From Rhizophlyctis rosea (Eukaryota; Chytridiomycota; Chytridiomycetes; Rhizophlyctidales; Rhizophlyctidaceae), in the NCBI GenBank assembly GCA_027596075.1, contig JADGJC010000049.1, positions 1 through 64,000 on the forward strand: a stretch of DNA of 64,000 bases, given 5' to 3'. Positions 49,175 to 60,033 of this stretch are shown piece after piece. Made by a program: the position numbers and the translations under genes. How positions within the stretch are numbered: the first letter of the stretch is position 1; each line of letters begins with the position of its first letter. The notes below the pieces were generated by a model. It did no database searches. It saw only the letters and a list, made by a program, of their open reading frames with translations, and was not told where the DNA came from.

Positions 49175-52100
49175 ATGCACGCTAAAATTCTTGCCGCGGC
49201 GCTCTTCTTGGCGCCCAGCGCTCTTGCTGCTGGTGAGTTGTTGCATGATGGTTTTGTTTATCGTTTGTTGAAGCAGAAATGATAACGCACTTTGTTTTCT
49301 GCAGACCAATGGGGTCAATGTGGAGGTATCGGGTTCAAGGGTGACGCCAGGTGCCCTGCTGGTTGGGTTTGCCAGTACTGGAACGATTATTACAGCCAAT
49401 GTATTGTTCCTGCTACCACGACCACCACCAGGCGCACTACCACCACCACGAAAACTACCACAAAACCTACCACTACCACTACGAAAACCACCACAAAACC
49501 TACCACTACCACTACGAAGACCACCACCAAACTTACCACTACCACAACCACGACTAAGCCCACTACTACCACCACTACTACTAAGAGCACTACCACCACC
49601 ACCGTTCCTCCTACAACCACCACCACTACGACCACCACTACGGTCCCCACCACTACCACCACCACCGTTCCTCCTACAACCACCACCACGACCACCACTA
49701 CGGTCCCCACCACTACCACCACATCGGCCACCGCTTCCCCTACCGCTGCTTTGGATGACATCACCGTCTACCACGGCAACGCCCTCGCGAGTGGATGGGA
49801 GAACTGGTCATGGTCCACCACCTTCAATTGGGCTTACACTGGTCCTCCTGCGGCCCCCGCCGGCAGTGGCGGCTCCTCCGTCCAGGTCACCACTGGCGGA
49901 TACGGTGGTGTCTCTTTCCGCAACCCCGCCGGTTACGCTGGATACAAGACCATCATCTTCTCTCTTGCCGGTAGGTTATTGAGGAGGGGGCATTGAGGAT
50001 ATGATTCCATTACTCGACATGAATGTTTACGATCAACAGGTGGCTCTCAATGGGGTCTGGTTGCTGACTCCACCACCGAGCCGTTCACCAGCACTGCTGT
50101 CGCCATCGGTGACTCCTGCAAGGAGACCATCAACAGCGACACCTTCGTCACTTGCTACTTTGACTTGAGTAAGTTGGGAGACCACGCCTGGGACCGCTTC
50201 ACCTTCCAGTCTTGGTCCGGCGGTGACCAAACCACCGAGTTTGCCAACATCTTCATCTCCTCCAAGACCGCTCTCGAGTTGACTGACACCAAGTCCTTCA
50301 GCGGTGGTGCTGCTTTCGGTTCCAACACCCTCTTGCTTTTGGGTACTGGTGATATTACCACCGTCTCCATCACCAATCCTGCGGGTAAGGCCGTCACTGT
50401 TTCCAACCCCGAAGTTCTTGCCGACCCCTCCGCCCACGTTTACGCCACCCTCTCCGAATCCTGGACCCCCGGAAACTACACCATCACCCACAGCGCCGGC
50501 GTCATCACCGTCTCCATCCCCCAACCCGTCAAGGGAGACCTCGCCTCCGCTACCGGCACCAAACCCATCAGCCCATGGATCTACGGTATGAACCTCCCCT
50601 CCTCCAGCCAACACGTCTCCACCTACGGTTTCACCCTCACCCGATGGGGAGGCAACGCCATGACCCCCTACAACCCCATCAGCAAGTGGATCAACGCCGC
50701 CGCTGACTGGTATTTCGAGAACCGTGCCGCTGATGCCGGAGGCTTCGAGGCATGGAGCAACATGATTTCCGCTGGTCATGCTAAGGCCGTTTTCTCTGTC
50801 CCCATGTTGGACTGGGTCGCCAAGAACATCACCTGCTCCTCTTACCCCGTCTCTGTCTACGGTCCTCAAGACAAAGCTGACCCTTACAACGCCGACGCTG
50901 GTAACGGTCTCGTTAACGGTACCCGTATCAAGGACGACCCATCCCGCTGCTACGACCCTTGGGGTCCCAAGAACTTGACTGCCTACCTCGCCAGCTGGGA
51001 CCAATCCCAACGTGACAAGGTGGCCTTCTTCACCATCGGTAACGAGCTCGACATTGCGGACGGTACCCACCCAGACATCATGCAAGAAGTCATGTCCTAC
51101 GACTCTGAGTTGGCGCGTTTGAAGGCGTACGGTCAAGCTATCCGTGCCGGAATCCCCGATGCCAAGATCATGGGTCCTACCTCCTGCTGCTTCTGGTTCT
51201 GGTGGCACTCTGGTGCTGGGGATGCCGACACCGCCGCCCACAACGGTACCAGCAAGCTCCGTTACCTCCTCCGTTCCCTCCACGCGTACGATGCCCAGGT
51301 CGGCAAGAAGACCATTGATTACTTGGACTTGCACTTCAACCCTCAGGAAGGTCGCTCTAGTGATGGAAGTGCTGCCGACAATGCTTCCAGGTTGAGGTCT
51401 TCCAGGGCTTGGTGGGACAAGAGCTACGCGGATGAGAGTTACATGGGTCAGACCAGCGTTTACGGCAACGAGCCCAACCCCGGCAGTGTCTTCTTCATTC
51501 CCAGGATGAAGCAGCTTATTGCGGATGAGTACCCTGGTTTGGGATTGTCTGTTACTGAGTGGTACAACTCCAACGATCTTGTTGGTGGTCTTCAGGTATG
51601 TAATCGTTCCTTACCGGTTTTCCCTTGCCCACAATTTGAATGTGTCAACTCATTTGCTTCCCCTTATCACCAGATTGCTGACACCCTCGGTATCTTCGCT
51701 CGTGAAGGCCTCGACGTCGCCACCAAGTGGGCCAACACCGACATCGGATCCCCCGGTGCCGCTGCCTACTGGTTGTACACCGGCGGTTACGGCTCTACCA
51801 AGCCCTTCCCCAGCAAATACCTCAACGTTCCCATTTTCTATAACCCCGACGTCGCTGCCGCTTACTTCGGCAAGTCCGACAGCAACCTCGTCGCTGGTGT
51901 CTTCGTCAACAAGGACCCCAGCCAATACCAGCACTACAAGATCTCTGGCTGGAAGGCGGGTAACTACACTTTGAGGCACTTCGGGTACCCCGGTGTCAAG
52001 GCGGATCAGGGAGCTTTGTTCGAGGTATGTTGTGTTGTTACTGTAGATGATGTGTTTGATTTCTTGCGTGTACTACTGTGATACTCATCGCGTCATACTT

Positions 52101-52184
52101 CCATTCTTGCAGGCCACCGTCATGCTTGACTCCTCCTCCACCGTCGTTGTTCCTCCCTACGCTGCCATCTTCCTCTCCCAGTAA
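49175..52184 (+). CDS. Secreted CBM1-GH44 endoglucanase/xyloglucanase
   Basis: 900-aa modular enzyme in five exons (49175-49232, 49305-49970, 50040-51595, 51674-52024, 52113-52184), phases checked. Signal peptide 1-19; CBM1 cellulose-binding module from residue 20 (DQWGQCGGIGFKGDARCP, four Cys); Thr/Lys/Pro linker about 57-164. A beta-rich module follows (YHGNALASGWENWSW to FANIFIS), probably an accessory carbohydrate-binding domain. The GH44 barrel starts near residue 415 (PWIYGMNLPSSS, TLTRWGGNAMTPYN, DWYFEN). The acid/base is E577 in GNELD (codon 51044-51046) and the nucleophile E748 in VTEWYN (51557-51559), 171 residues apart as in known GH44 enzymes. GH44 cuts xyloglucan, CMC and related beta-1,4-glucans. 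C-ending codons throughout suggest high expression. Confidence 0.93.
49417..49737 (+). repeat. Thr-rich linker repeat in the GH44 gene
   Basis: About 320 bp of ACC/ACT-rich tandem repeats. The 5' half repeats a KTTTKPTTTT unit about every 36 bp; the 3' half repeats a VPPTTTTTTTT / VPTTTTT unit. This is typical of heavily O-mannosylated linkers and prone to length change. Confidence 0.85.
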
Positions 52185-52724
52185 ATATACTATGTAGATG
52201 GGCAGCTCCAATCAGCTGGCTGATTGGATTCAAGGGGAATGGTGTTCTATATTGTAGAGCTAGATTTTCAGCTTTTGGGAATAGCTGCTATGATCACCAC
52301 AAGCCCTTATGGTTCTAAATATATCAGAGATCACAAGTTCATGTAATGTATTACCTATCGCTAGTTCGATGGGTGTGGTAGAGATGTTATAATAGAAGAA
52401 ATCCGTTTCCTTTGATTTGGGTTCTGCCTCCTCTTGGGCTCATAGGTTGTGTAGTCGTGAGGGCTGGAGGTCAACATCAAGGCATGGAAGGGCTGCGTGT
52501 GGCATCAGCCATTAATCGGTATAGGGCTGCTACTACTATCGCTAATCATCCGCCATAACGTTTTCTTGTTCTCTTAGACACCAAAGTTCTTTCTCAATTC
52601 ACATGTCTGCACCACCCGCCCACAAAGCTCAACAAACGTTTATTTCCATCAAACAAGGACATAGGTATCACAATCTCTGAAATTTTGAAAGTCGTCCTGA
52701 GGACCCAAAAATAACAACATCCGA
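52185..52724. other. 3' flank of the GH44 gene
   Basis: AT-rich spacer with the 3' untranslated region; no gene seen. Confidence 0.5.
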
Positions 52725-52788
52725 GAAAAAGAAGGGTTGCTGTGGTTTAAGTGCCAGAAAAAAGAAGCGGTGCTGCTGTTTAAGTGCC
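52725..52788. repeat. Two tandem about 31-bp copies ending in the tRNA 3' end
   Basis: GAAAAAGAAGGGTTGCTGTGGTTTAAGTGCC (52725-52755, given here as two parts: GAAAAAGAAGGGTTGC and TGTGGTTTAAGTGCC) is repeated with few changes at 52757-52788. The second copy's last GCC is the 3' acceptor end of the tRNA on the minus strand. Each copy carries an A-run that is a T-run on the tRNA strand. Confidence 0.7.
52758..52763 (-). terminator. Pol III terminator of the tRNA
   Basis: TTTTTT on the minus strand, 22 bases after the mature 3' end of the tRNA; the upstream repeat copy gives a second, backup T5. Confidence 0.6.
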
Positions 52789-52857
52789 TTCTATGAGAAT
52801 CGAACTCATGACCTTCTGCTTACTAGGCAGACGCTCTGCCAACTGAGCCAAGAAGGC
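52786..52857 (-). tRNA. tRNA-Thr (anticodon AGU)
   Basis: 72 nt folding as a complete cloverleaf: 7-bp acceptor (GCCTTCT/AGAAGGC), D stem GCTC/GAGC with loop AGTTGGCA, anticodon stem TCTGC/GCAGA with loop CTAGTAA (anticodon AGT in DNA), 5-base variable loop AGGTC, and T stem ATGAG/CTCAT with loop TTCGATT. The A and B boxes are intact, there is no intron and no encoded CCA. A34 would be edited to inosine, reading ACU, ACC and ACA. Confidence 0.95.
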
Positions 52858-53147
52858 TTGGTGGCTAAATCACAATTTGTACTACATATATTCCCTGAAA
52901 TTACCATCCTTTGTTTACAATTCAAAAAACGTAAACATTTCGGGTTCAGTGTGCGCAAGACTACAGGAGTACCAGGACTCAAAGGGCCTTCCATTTCAGC
53001 TCATAGTCGACCAAGTTGGAGATGAGGTCACGTTTTTGAGCATTTGCCATGAAGCCCCCCCAATGTACATTTTCTCTTCATGGCATTCTTCATGGATTGA
53101 GTCGATCTGCTTTTTGACTGAAACCCTGTTGGAGCGTTCGAATGTCA

Positions 53148-53183
53148 GTCTTCTTGCCTCAGTTGGCAGAGCGTCTGTCTACT
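53148..53183 (+). pseudogene. tRNA-Thr 5'-half copy, plus strand
   Basis: 36 bases match positions 1-36 of the neighbouring tRNA-Thr at 32 sites, in the opposite orientation. The D arm is exact, the anticodon region is changed, and the 3' half is missing, so it cannot fold as a tRNA. Confidence 0.75.
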
Positions 53184-53235
53184 GACCCACAAACTTGCAT
53201 TAGAGGACATGTTTACGCTCTAGGATGAGGATGAG

Positions 53236-53260
53236 GCTTTGCCAACTGAGCCAAGAAAGC
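53236..53260 (-). pseudogene. tRNA-Thr 5'-quarter copy, minus strand
   Basis: 25 bases match the acceptor 5' strand and D arm of tRNA-Thr with two mismatches, then similarity ends abruptly. With the preceding plus-strand copy it forms an inverted pair about 50 bp apart. Confidence 0.7.
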
Positions 53261-53711
53261 TATTATGCTTACAAAATCCCCTGCCGGCCCCGGATACTGA
53301 TGTATCATCTTCAACATATTGCGCGCATGGTCCATCGTGAAGAAGGATGACCCACCCATTGGTAAGAGTGATTCCACGAATTTACGTGGTGGACCTTCTT
53401 GACTCAATGAGCGGCGTCTCTCATTGAGCCTGTTGATTTTTGATCATATGCACACCCTTTGCACCAGTCAGCTCCTCTGCCATCTCAGCCAAGGATTTCA
53501 CACATTCCAACAGTTGTGTCTGGTAAAAGTGCCTGCAACCGAGAAGGTGCGGAATCTTTGAATTCAGAACCATCTCTCCAATGCCAACGGCTAATAGGTA
53601 TTATTAAATTGCGCGGAGGGACGATTGTGAGACTGGTGTAGCAAGCAGATAAGCAGCGAAAGGGTATTGGGTACTTGTAACAAGAAAGGGCATCAGCAAC
53701 TCCATGGGCTA
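53261..53711. other. Spacer with a third short tRNA-like fragment
   Basis: At 53475-53493 (minus) a D-arm-like 19-mer matches tRNA-Thr with two mismatches. The minus strand is also open from about 53817 to 53485, which could be an alternative 3' end of the next gene if a GTGAGT at about 53905 is spliced; no similarity supports that. Confidence 0.4.
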
Positions 53712-54517
53712 TTATTCCGCGCAGAATAGTTGTTCCACCCAGGTTAGTCCAACACTTTGCGATGCCTGTTGAGTCTTCATTATTGAAATGTGGGCCCCGA
53801 ACTGTTCCTTTCTCCAACTTAAAGAAAGCATTGAAACAATGGCATGAGACGCAAACAACAATACGGACTGTTGAAACACTCCATTCTTGAGATGCTCATA
53901 CTCACCATCCAAAGCAACCAAGAATCGACTCACACAATTGTATGATGCAGCCTGCAAGGAAGTTCAACACATAGCTCTAGGAACAACAAAACGAAAAACA
54001 TCAGCAACCTTACCGTAGCAGTAATCTCAACAACCTCCCTCTCACTAAACAACCGTTTCAAAACCTCAAATGTCTCATCCCTAACCCTCACATTCCTCGT
54101 CATCTCATCCGTAAAGCACAATACGGCCCAAACCCTCTCATCAACCAAACCCCTCCACTCCTCCGGCCTCCCCCCAACATCAAACACAACATCCCTCTTC
54201 ACAACCCCCTCCAAAACATCCCTCCCAACACCGGTCTCAACCGCCAAAGGCGCATGCTGGTCCCACTCATACCAGGCCTTATTCAGAACCGCAACACGGC
54301 AAATAATCAGTTCACGAATGTCAGCAGGGATGGACGTACGTGTGCGGATCGCACCGTAGAAGGAGTTCCAACCGTCTGCTATGGGGGGAGCGTGGAGGAG
54401 GGTGCGGTCGAGTTCTAGGAGGGGGTAGGGGGCGCGACGGGTGGTGATGCGGGAGATAATTGCGGTGTCTTCGGGGGCTGAGGGTGTGGGTGGGTCCGGG
54501 ATGTAGGGGAGGCGCAT
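53712..54517 (-). CDS. Carboxymuconolactone-decarboxylase/AhpD-like protein
   Basis: 247-aa protein in two exons (54517-54014, 53951-53712; intron 62 nt), phases checked. The body matches the fungal CMD-like group: a long N-terminal leader, PLLELDRTLLHAPPIADGWN, then SIPADIRELIICRVAVLNKA and WYEWDQHAPLA, where bacterial AhpD enzymes have the CxxC site. Here a Cys is kept only as LIICRVAV, with no second Cys three residues on, so thiol peroxidase activity is unlikely. The EITATAASYNCVSRFLVALD block crosses the splice site and is typical of the family. The C-terminal 60 residues after LVALD look unlike the family, and a GTGAGT inside suggests another splice form. The role in fungi is poorly known; some act in secondary metabolism. 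Confidence 0.75.
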
Positions 54518-55227
54518 TTTGAGGACGGGTGTGGTAAAAGGGCTGAGGTGCTTGAAACAACGTGTTTGGTGATGTTTGAGTGAGATGGCTCAAAGGCCGC
54601 AGCAAGGCCGCAATCTCGCAAAATGACGCGCAGTCTAAGCCACTCATCGATTCAAGCTCCACATGAACAAACATCTGTCCCAATCCAAACACCCTTCAAC
54701 ATTGGGAAACCAGCTGAAACCGGACAATGCGCCATACCCATTGAATGGAAACATGTCTGACTACTTTTCGGAGAAAAACATGACCCATCTCCTCAAGCCG
54801 AGAACTAAAATACAGCATTCATCATGCGTCAAGTCATCCACAGAACCCTCCCAAGGGACTTGTAATGACACCAAACTCATCTGTATTCCTACATCCCATC
54901 CTATGGGAAACATCAAATACTGCATACTGCCATACAGCAACACAGCAATACAGCCAACACACACTCTCCCACTGGCCCCCCCACAAATACCCCACAAATA
55001 CCGATAATGAAAAATATGATACAATGTGCTACCCATCTGCCCTAACCACCACCCACCCCCCCAACAACGAAAATGCATCGCCAATCAACGGCGCATACTA
55101 AAGTACGGATAACTATATACTATAAACTCCCAAACCCCAAGAAGCTTACTCCCAANNNNNNNNNNNNNNNNNNNNNNNNNNNNNNNNNNNNNNNNNNNNN
55201 NNNNNNNNNNNNNNNNNNNNNNNCATC
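54518..55227. other. Intergenic with a 68-base assembly gap
   Basis: C/A-rich spacer; positions 55156-55223 are N. The gap ends four bases before the stop of the next gene, so its 3' untranslated region and any extra exon are missing. No gene seen in the known bases. Confidence 0.6.
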
Positions 55228-56989
55228 TCACACAACCGCCGCACTCGCCGGCCCCTCCCTCGGCGACCCACCACCCGCCACACTCCCCCCACCAACCGCC
55301 CCAGCCGCCCCAGCACTCCCGACCATCTCACTCCTCCTCCTATTAACCTCATCCTGCACCTTCCAACTAACAAACGCCGCAACCTTAGCTTTCCTCCTCA
55401 ACTCCTCATCGCCCCCACTCTTCCCCGTCCCCGCCCCGCCAGCAACCAATCCATCCATCTCATCAGGCCGCACACTCCGATCCTTCAAAACAGTCACGAG
55501 GTAATCGGTCATTAACCGACTGATGACTCGACAACATAACATCTCGACGTGGCGGTATACCACGCAGCCTTCTAGAAGACTGGACCCGTTACTACTCCCG
55601 CCACCAATTTGGTTCACTCCTTCTCCTCCCGCCATAGATGCACCTCCCCCCGTCTCATTCCCCGTCGCCGCATCCCCACCCTCCCCAGCCTCAGCCCCCG
55701 TTCCCCCATTCCCATTAACCCCCAAAAAGAACTCCACCGGAAACCCGCGTCCATAAACCTCCCTCCACCTCCCACTCGGAACCAACGTCCCCACAACCCC
55801 TCCCCTCCCACCAACCTGCAAACTCATCCTCCTCCCCCCAACACTCATTCTCCTCGCCCTTGCCTGCTGCCCCGCCAACATCTCCGAATCAACGCCGGGA
55901 CTAGGGGTCGGCGACGGCACGTGTTTATCCACCATCATTGCTCTCGCGCTACTAGCCGCGCTCGCACGCGCAGAAAGGTGTCCGATGTCGTTGAGGGATT
56001 GCGCGGGGACGCCTTCGGATAGTTCGGGGAGGAGGGAGGCGATGCGCCCGAGTTGGATTAGGTGGAAGGGGTAGAATTCCGTTGTTCTGCATAAAACGAC
56101 ACTTGGTTTGTAGGCTTCTCTCGTGATAAACTGAAACCGCAAAGAAAACAACCGCCACAACCCATGAATTACCAAATATCAGCAAAGGAATCACCACCCC
56201 ACCACTCACCTATACATCTGCAAAGGACACCACCCAAACAACTCCGGCCTCCACCTCCCCGCAAACCCCCTAGCACACTCCAAGAAACCTCCAACCCTCC
56301 CAACCAATCCCTCTCCAACCCCCCTTCCCGACTTTCCATCCCCCTCCATAAAATAACTCCCATACAAATTCAACGCAAACCTCGCGCTCCTCCCAACCCC
56401 GTTCGGAAGCGTCATCAAGTCGTTGAGGTATTGGGCTTCGACTTTCGGGAACGAGAGAGGGTCACCGCCTTTCGCCAAATGCTCGGCGCGGAAGAACTCT
56501 TCCTTCGTTACGCGGATGAAGTATTGCGTGAAGCGGTCGAGGTCGGAATGGTGCATCCAGGTTATCCTGTTCCATCGACAGGAAAGAGGAGCAACGGCAA
56601 GAAAATCAAAAACATTAGTTATGTTGAAATAGAGCTCTTGCCCGTCGAATTTGGCAGCTAGGACGAACAAACAACAACCCCCAGTACCACAACGATTAAC
56701 CTCCACAAAAGCAACAAAAAACCTACCAATCCATGAACGTCCTCCCAAACAATCTTAAAAACAACTCAACATGACTACTCAGCATAGGCGCCACCATCCC
56801 AATGAACTGCCCGCTCTTCACGCCCGGATGGAGCGCCAACTGCTGCAACTGGTCCAGTTCCGTTTTCGCAGTCCCCGACACATTATTCTGTCTCTGCTGT
56901 TGCGCTAAGGATAAGGACACAGACCGGTGCCGCTGAGTTTTGGATTTTCTGTCTTTGGGTGCCTCGATGACGCGTTTGATGCAGGCCAT
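55228..56989 (-). CDS. Orphan helical protein, 492 aa
   Basis: Not recognised. Three exons (56989-56727, 56566-56210, 56086-55228) join in exact phase, using a 160-nt first intron, and end at TGA 55228-55230. The first 250 residues look conserved and helical: LDQLQQLALHPGVKSGQFIG, VELFLRLFGRTFMDWITWMH, HSDLDRFTQYFIRVTKEEFF, VEAQYLNDLMTLPNGVGRSA, then TTEFYPFHLIQLGRIASLLP. A disordered Gly/Ser/Ala-rich part follows, and a short helical block near the C terminus (VYRHVEMLCCRVISRLMTDY). There is no signal peptide or membrane helix. The stop overlaps a GTGTGAG that could act as a donor leading into the gap, so the C terminus is uncertain. Confidence 0.7.
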
Positions 56990-57113
56990 GGCTTCGAGGG
57001 TTTCGTGTTGGTCTGGTTGGGGTGGTGGGAAGGAGGGAAATATACATGAGATGTGTTGTTTATGAGTATATACACGCTCTGTCGCGATTCAAGAACCACG
57101 GCAGCACCCAAGC

Positions 57114-59369
57114 TCAAAAAGCCATGTCCACGATCGAACCCCTCCCCATCGAAACCAAAAACTCTTCCAAGCGTTCAACAAAAACACAATCCAAACCGCG
57201 CAACTCACCATCCTCAAACTCCCCAACACTCAACTTCTTCCCCTCAATAACCCTCCTATGCCTCTCCCGTTCAGGATCCAACCAAATCATAACAAAATAC
57301 TTATCATCATCTTCCTCTTTCCCAACCTCCACCCCACCACCCTCCCTCGCAACCCAAAACTCTTTCACCTGCCCAAAATACTCTTTCCCATCAATTCCCT
57401 CAACAACCACCACATCCCCAGCCCTGAAAGGCCGCCTCCGACATGTAACGGGTCCGTCGACGGGACGAAAGTCCTTGGTGTTGGGTTGGAGGGGGACGTG
57501 GAGGGTTTGGGTTTCCGTGGGTGTGGTGTAGAGGGGGTATTGGGGTTGTTGTTGTTGGTGGTAGAGATGGAGTTGTGAGGAATGTTGGTGGGATAGGGCC
57601 GTTTGGTGGAGGTTTGGGTTCATTGCGTATCCGGACTGGGACGCCGCGACTTCTGATTTCGTAATTGCCGCGGTCAAATCGGAGGTTGTGAGCGGGGGTG
57701 GAGCCGCGACTGGTTGTTGTTGAGGCGTCGATGCAGGAGATGCAGTCGTCATTGTTTGCGCTGTACTCGCTGCGGCAGCACCAAATGGAGTCGTCGTAAT
57801 CGTTGAACCAGATCCCGCCGTCGCACCGTTGATCGACCCCACAGTCGCCGGAACAGGCGTCACGACCGGCGCCGGAGCACCCAATATAACCTCACTACTC
57901 CTCCTCTGACTCTCCAACCCCAAAATCGTACTCCCCATATACCCATCCGCACCCACACTCTTCATATACGCCGCCATCGAATAACTCCCCGCCATCTGCC
58001 CAAACTCCATCCCCCCCGCCAAAAACCCAGTGCCACCCACCCCCGTCCCCGCCGCGCCCGCAGGGGGGCCCGCCACCAGCCGCAGCGGTTGCGGCAGACT
58101 CCCCAACCCCGTAACAACGCCCCCACTCGACCCAACACCCACCCCGCTCGGCATCCGTACCAACCGGGGACTCCTCGGCCTTCCCTGAGGCGGAGCCATG
58201 AGCACGTTCCGCAGCGTCGGATTGTAAAGTGCGACACTTGCAGGCGATTGTGGGGTGGGCAGTCCGCAGCTTTCGAAGAGGGATTGCAATTCCAAGGGGA
58301 ATGACGACGAGGATGATGATGCCGATCCAATATCGCTGGTGATACTCCCTATGCTGGTTTGTGATGTTGTGGCCATAGCAGTGCTGGACATCTCAAAGCC
58401 ATTAGCGTAATTTCCATGCGACAGTGGTTGCGGTTGCGCATAAGCCGTTGGGTTAGTTGTTTCCATCGTACTGCTGCTAGTGGAGCCTATTGACGGATTC
58501 GTACGTGTATGCACATCGAGATTGGAGGTCTGGTATGCATTCTCCGCCTTCGTGTCAGCTTTCTGCCGCTTGTTACTGGACATTGATTCGGTACGATTCG
58601 AGTCTTCATTCTCGCGCGCCCGCTTTTCACCGACTTTGGTATCTGCGGATGTAGAGTGGGAGGGCAGTGCCACGCTATCCTGTTTCCATTCCAGTGATGT
58701 GTTGGTTGTCGAGACTGGTAGATCTGTGGTGTGTAACGTGGCAGGAGTTGGAGTGGATGTAATGAATGGTGTCGCTGTAGTGGGCTCATGCCCTGTTGAC
58801 AGTTTTCAGTCAATAACGTGATGGAGTATATTGAATGCATCTGTTGTCCGCTCCTCACCATGGGCCGCCTTTGCATCAATCACATTCGCATCAGACAACG
58901 CGTGATCTCCACCTTCCTCCACCGTCAAATGCGACATTTCTCCGTTTCCATCTTCGCTACCGATCCTCCCACCACTGCCATCAGAATCGCTTGAACCCGC
59001 ACTACCACCTTCACCCGCCCCAGCGACCTTCTCATTCTGACCTCCCAATTCATCGAAATCAACAACCTCACGGTCCACATCCCCCAACACACTACTCCCC
59101 ATCACCGCACTCCCCTCCCTTCCCCCACCATCCGCCCGCACCTCCTTCTCATCTCCCGCCTGAACTACATCACCAGCCTCGCCACCTTCAACCGTCATCC
59201 CCTCCGCACCTACAGCATCATCTCTCCCCGACGACTCAAGATCTCCAACCCGCGGCGCCGGTTCTGCAGCAGCGGTGCTCCCACTCGCGGTATCAGCCCC
59301 AACACTCTCTTCAACAACGGTTTCAACAACTTTAGATTTAGATTTTGTGCTACGCGTTTCATACACCAT
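57114..59369 (-). CDS. Probable chromatin-type protein with C-terminal BAH-like block, 729 aa
   Basis: Two exons (59369-58859 and 58792-57114), phases checked. Exon 1 encodes an acidic Gly/Glu/Asp-rich region; exon 2 a Thr/Ser-rich part, a nuclear-localisation-like KVGEKRARENEDSN..SSNKRQKAD stretch, and long Gln/Ala/Gly-rich disorder. The last 130 residues are the only globular part: DGPVTCRRRPFRAGDVVVVE, GKEYFGQVKEFWVA, DDDKYFVMIWLDPERERHRR and VERLEEFLVSMGRGS. The order of a GDVV strand, a G(Q/R)VKEFW strand and a W-x-DPE turn resembles the start of a BAH domain, which reads nucleosomes or histone marks. The match is by eye and incomplete, so another beta-barrel is possible. Confidence 0.65.
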
Positions 59370-59775
59370 TATGCTTTTGTTGCTGATGGCTTCTTTCGGG
59401 GATGCTTTGCCAGCCCGCGCGTTATGTGTGGGTAAGGGACGATGCGGGTATGGTGCTGTGTATTCTACTGTCTTCGAGTTTTTCTTTTTGTTAACTTCAG
59501 ACGGATGGGTTTCGCGCAGCAAGGGTCCTGCTTGCGCTTTCGTGTAACAAACTGGAGGGAGTGTGTAGATATATAAGCTAACCCCCTTTCTCTCTAACCC
59601 CTGGGTCTGGTGCTGAGGACCCCTGCAAGCGTATGTTGGTTGCCGTTATTTAGATGCCCGCTTGTCGAAGCTGATGGAAGTGTATTATCAAGTGTATATC
59701 AGTATATCAGTACTTCTTCCCATCATGGCGATGGTGATGGAAGTGAATGGAGTGCGTGGGAAAGTCGTGGATTGG
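59370..59775. other. Intergenic, no gene seen
   Basis: 5' flank of the BAH-like gene and 3' flank of the microprotein. A GTGTATATCAGTATATCAGTA direct repeat lies at about 59691-59711. No gene seen. Confidence 0.4.
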
Positions 59776-60033
59776 CTAGTCTCCCTTTTGCTTTCCCACC
59801 ACATAGCCCGACAATAGCCCATCCCTCCCCTTCAGTAGTGAGTCTATTACATAGTACTGTGGGACACAATGTGTGCATCACATCATTCACATTCCCAGGG
59901 ATACAACAGTTCCAACTGTCAACCCACTCACCGAAAATGCAATGGCAACAACATGCAGGACCGATGCGACGGATCCGATCCAAAGGGCATGGTAATTATC
60001 CCGCAACCAAGCGATTTTAGCCGATAATGGCAT
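59776..60033 (-). CDS. Spliced single-pass membrane microprotein, 60 aa
   Basis: Not recognised. Exon 1 (60033-59932, 34 codons) and exon 2 (59856-59776, 26 codons plus stop) join in phase 0 through a 75-nt intron with GTGAGT donor, CCCACAG acceptor and several in-frame stops. The protein starts MPLSAKIAWLRDNYHALWIG, has one helix (SVASVLHVVAIAFSYYVI, residues about 21-38, across the junction) and a basic soluble tail (VVGKQKGD). A short N terminus with Lys/Arg before a single helix is the layout of small respiratory-chain or TIM/MICOS subunits. It lies 350 bp after EF-Tu on the same strand. The frame is open a little upstream of the ATG, so an extra 5' exon is possible. Confidence 0.5.

Noticed and set aside
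49390..49764. Minus-strand frame of almost pure Val
   Set aside because: Antisense shadow of the Thr-rich linker repeat.
50033..51334. 433-codon open frame on the minus strand
   Set aside because: It is antisense to the GH44 catalytic exons. C-ending codons on the plus strand leave the opposite strand open by composition, and the product is low-complexity Val/Gly-rich.
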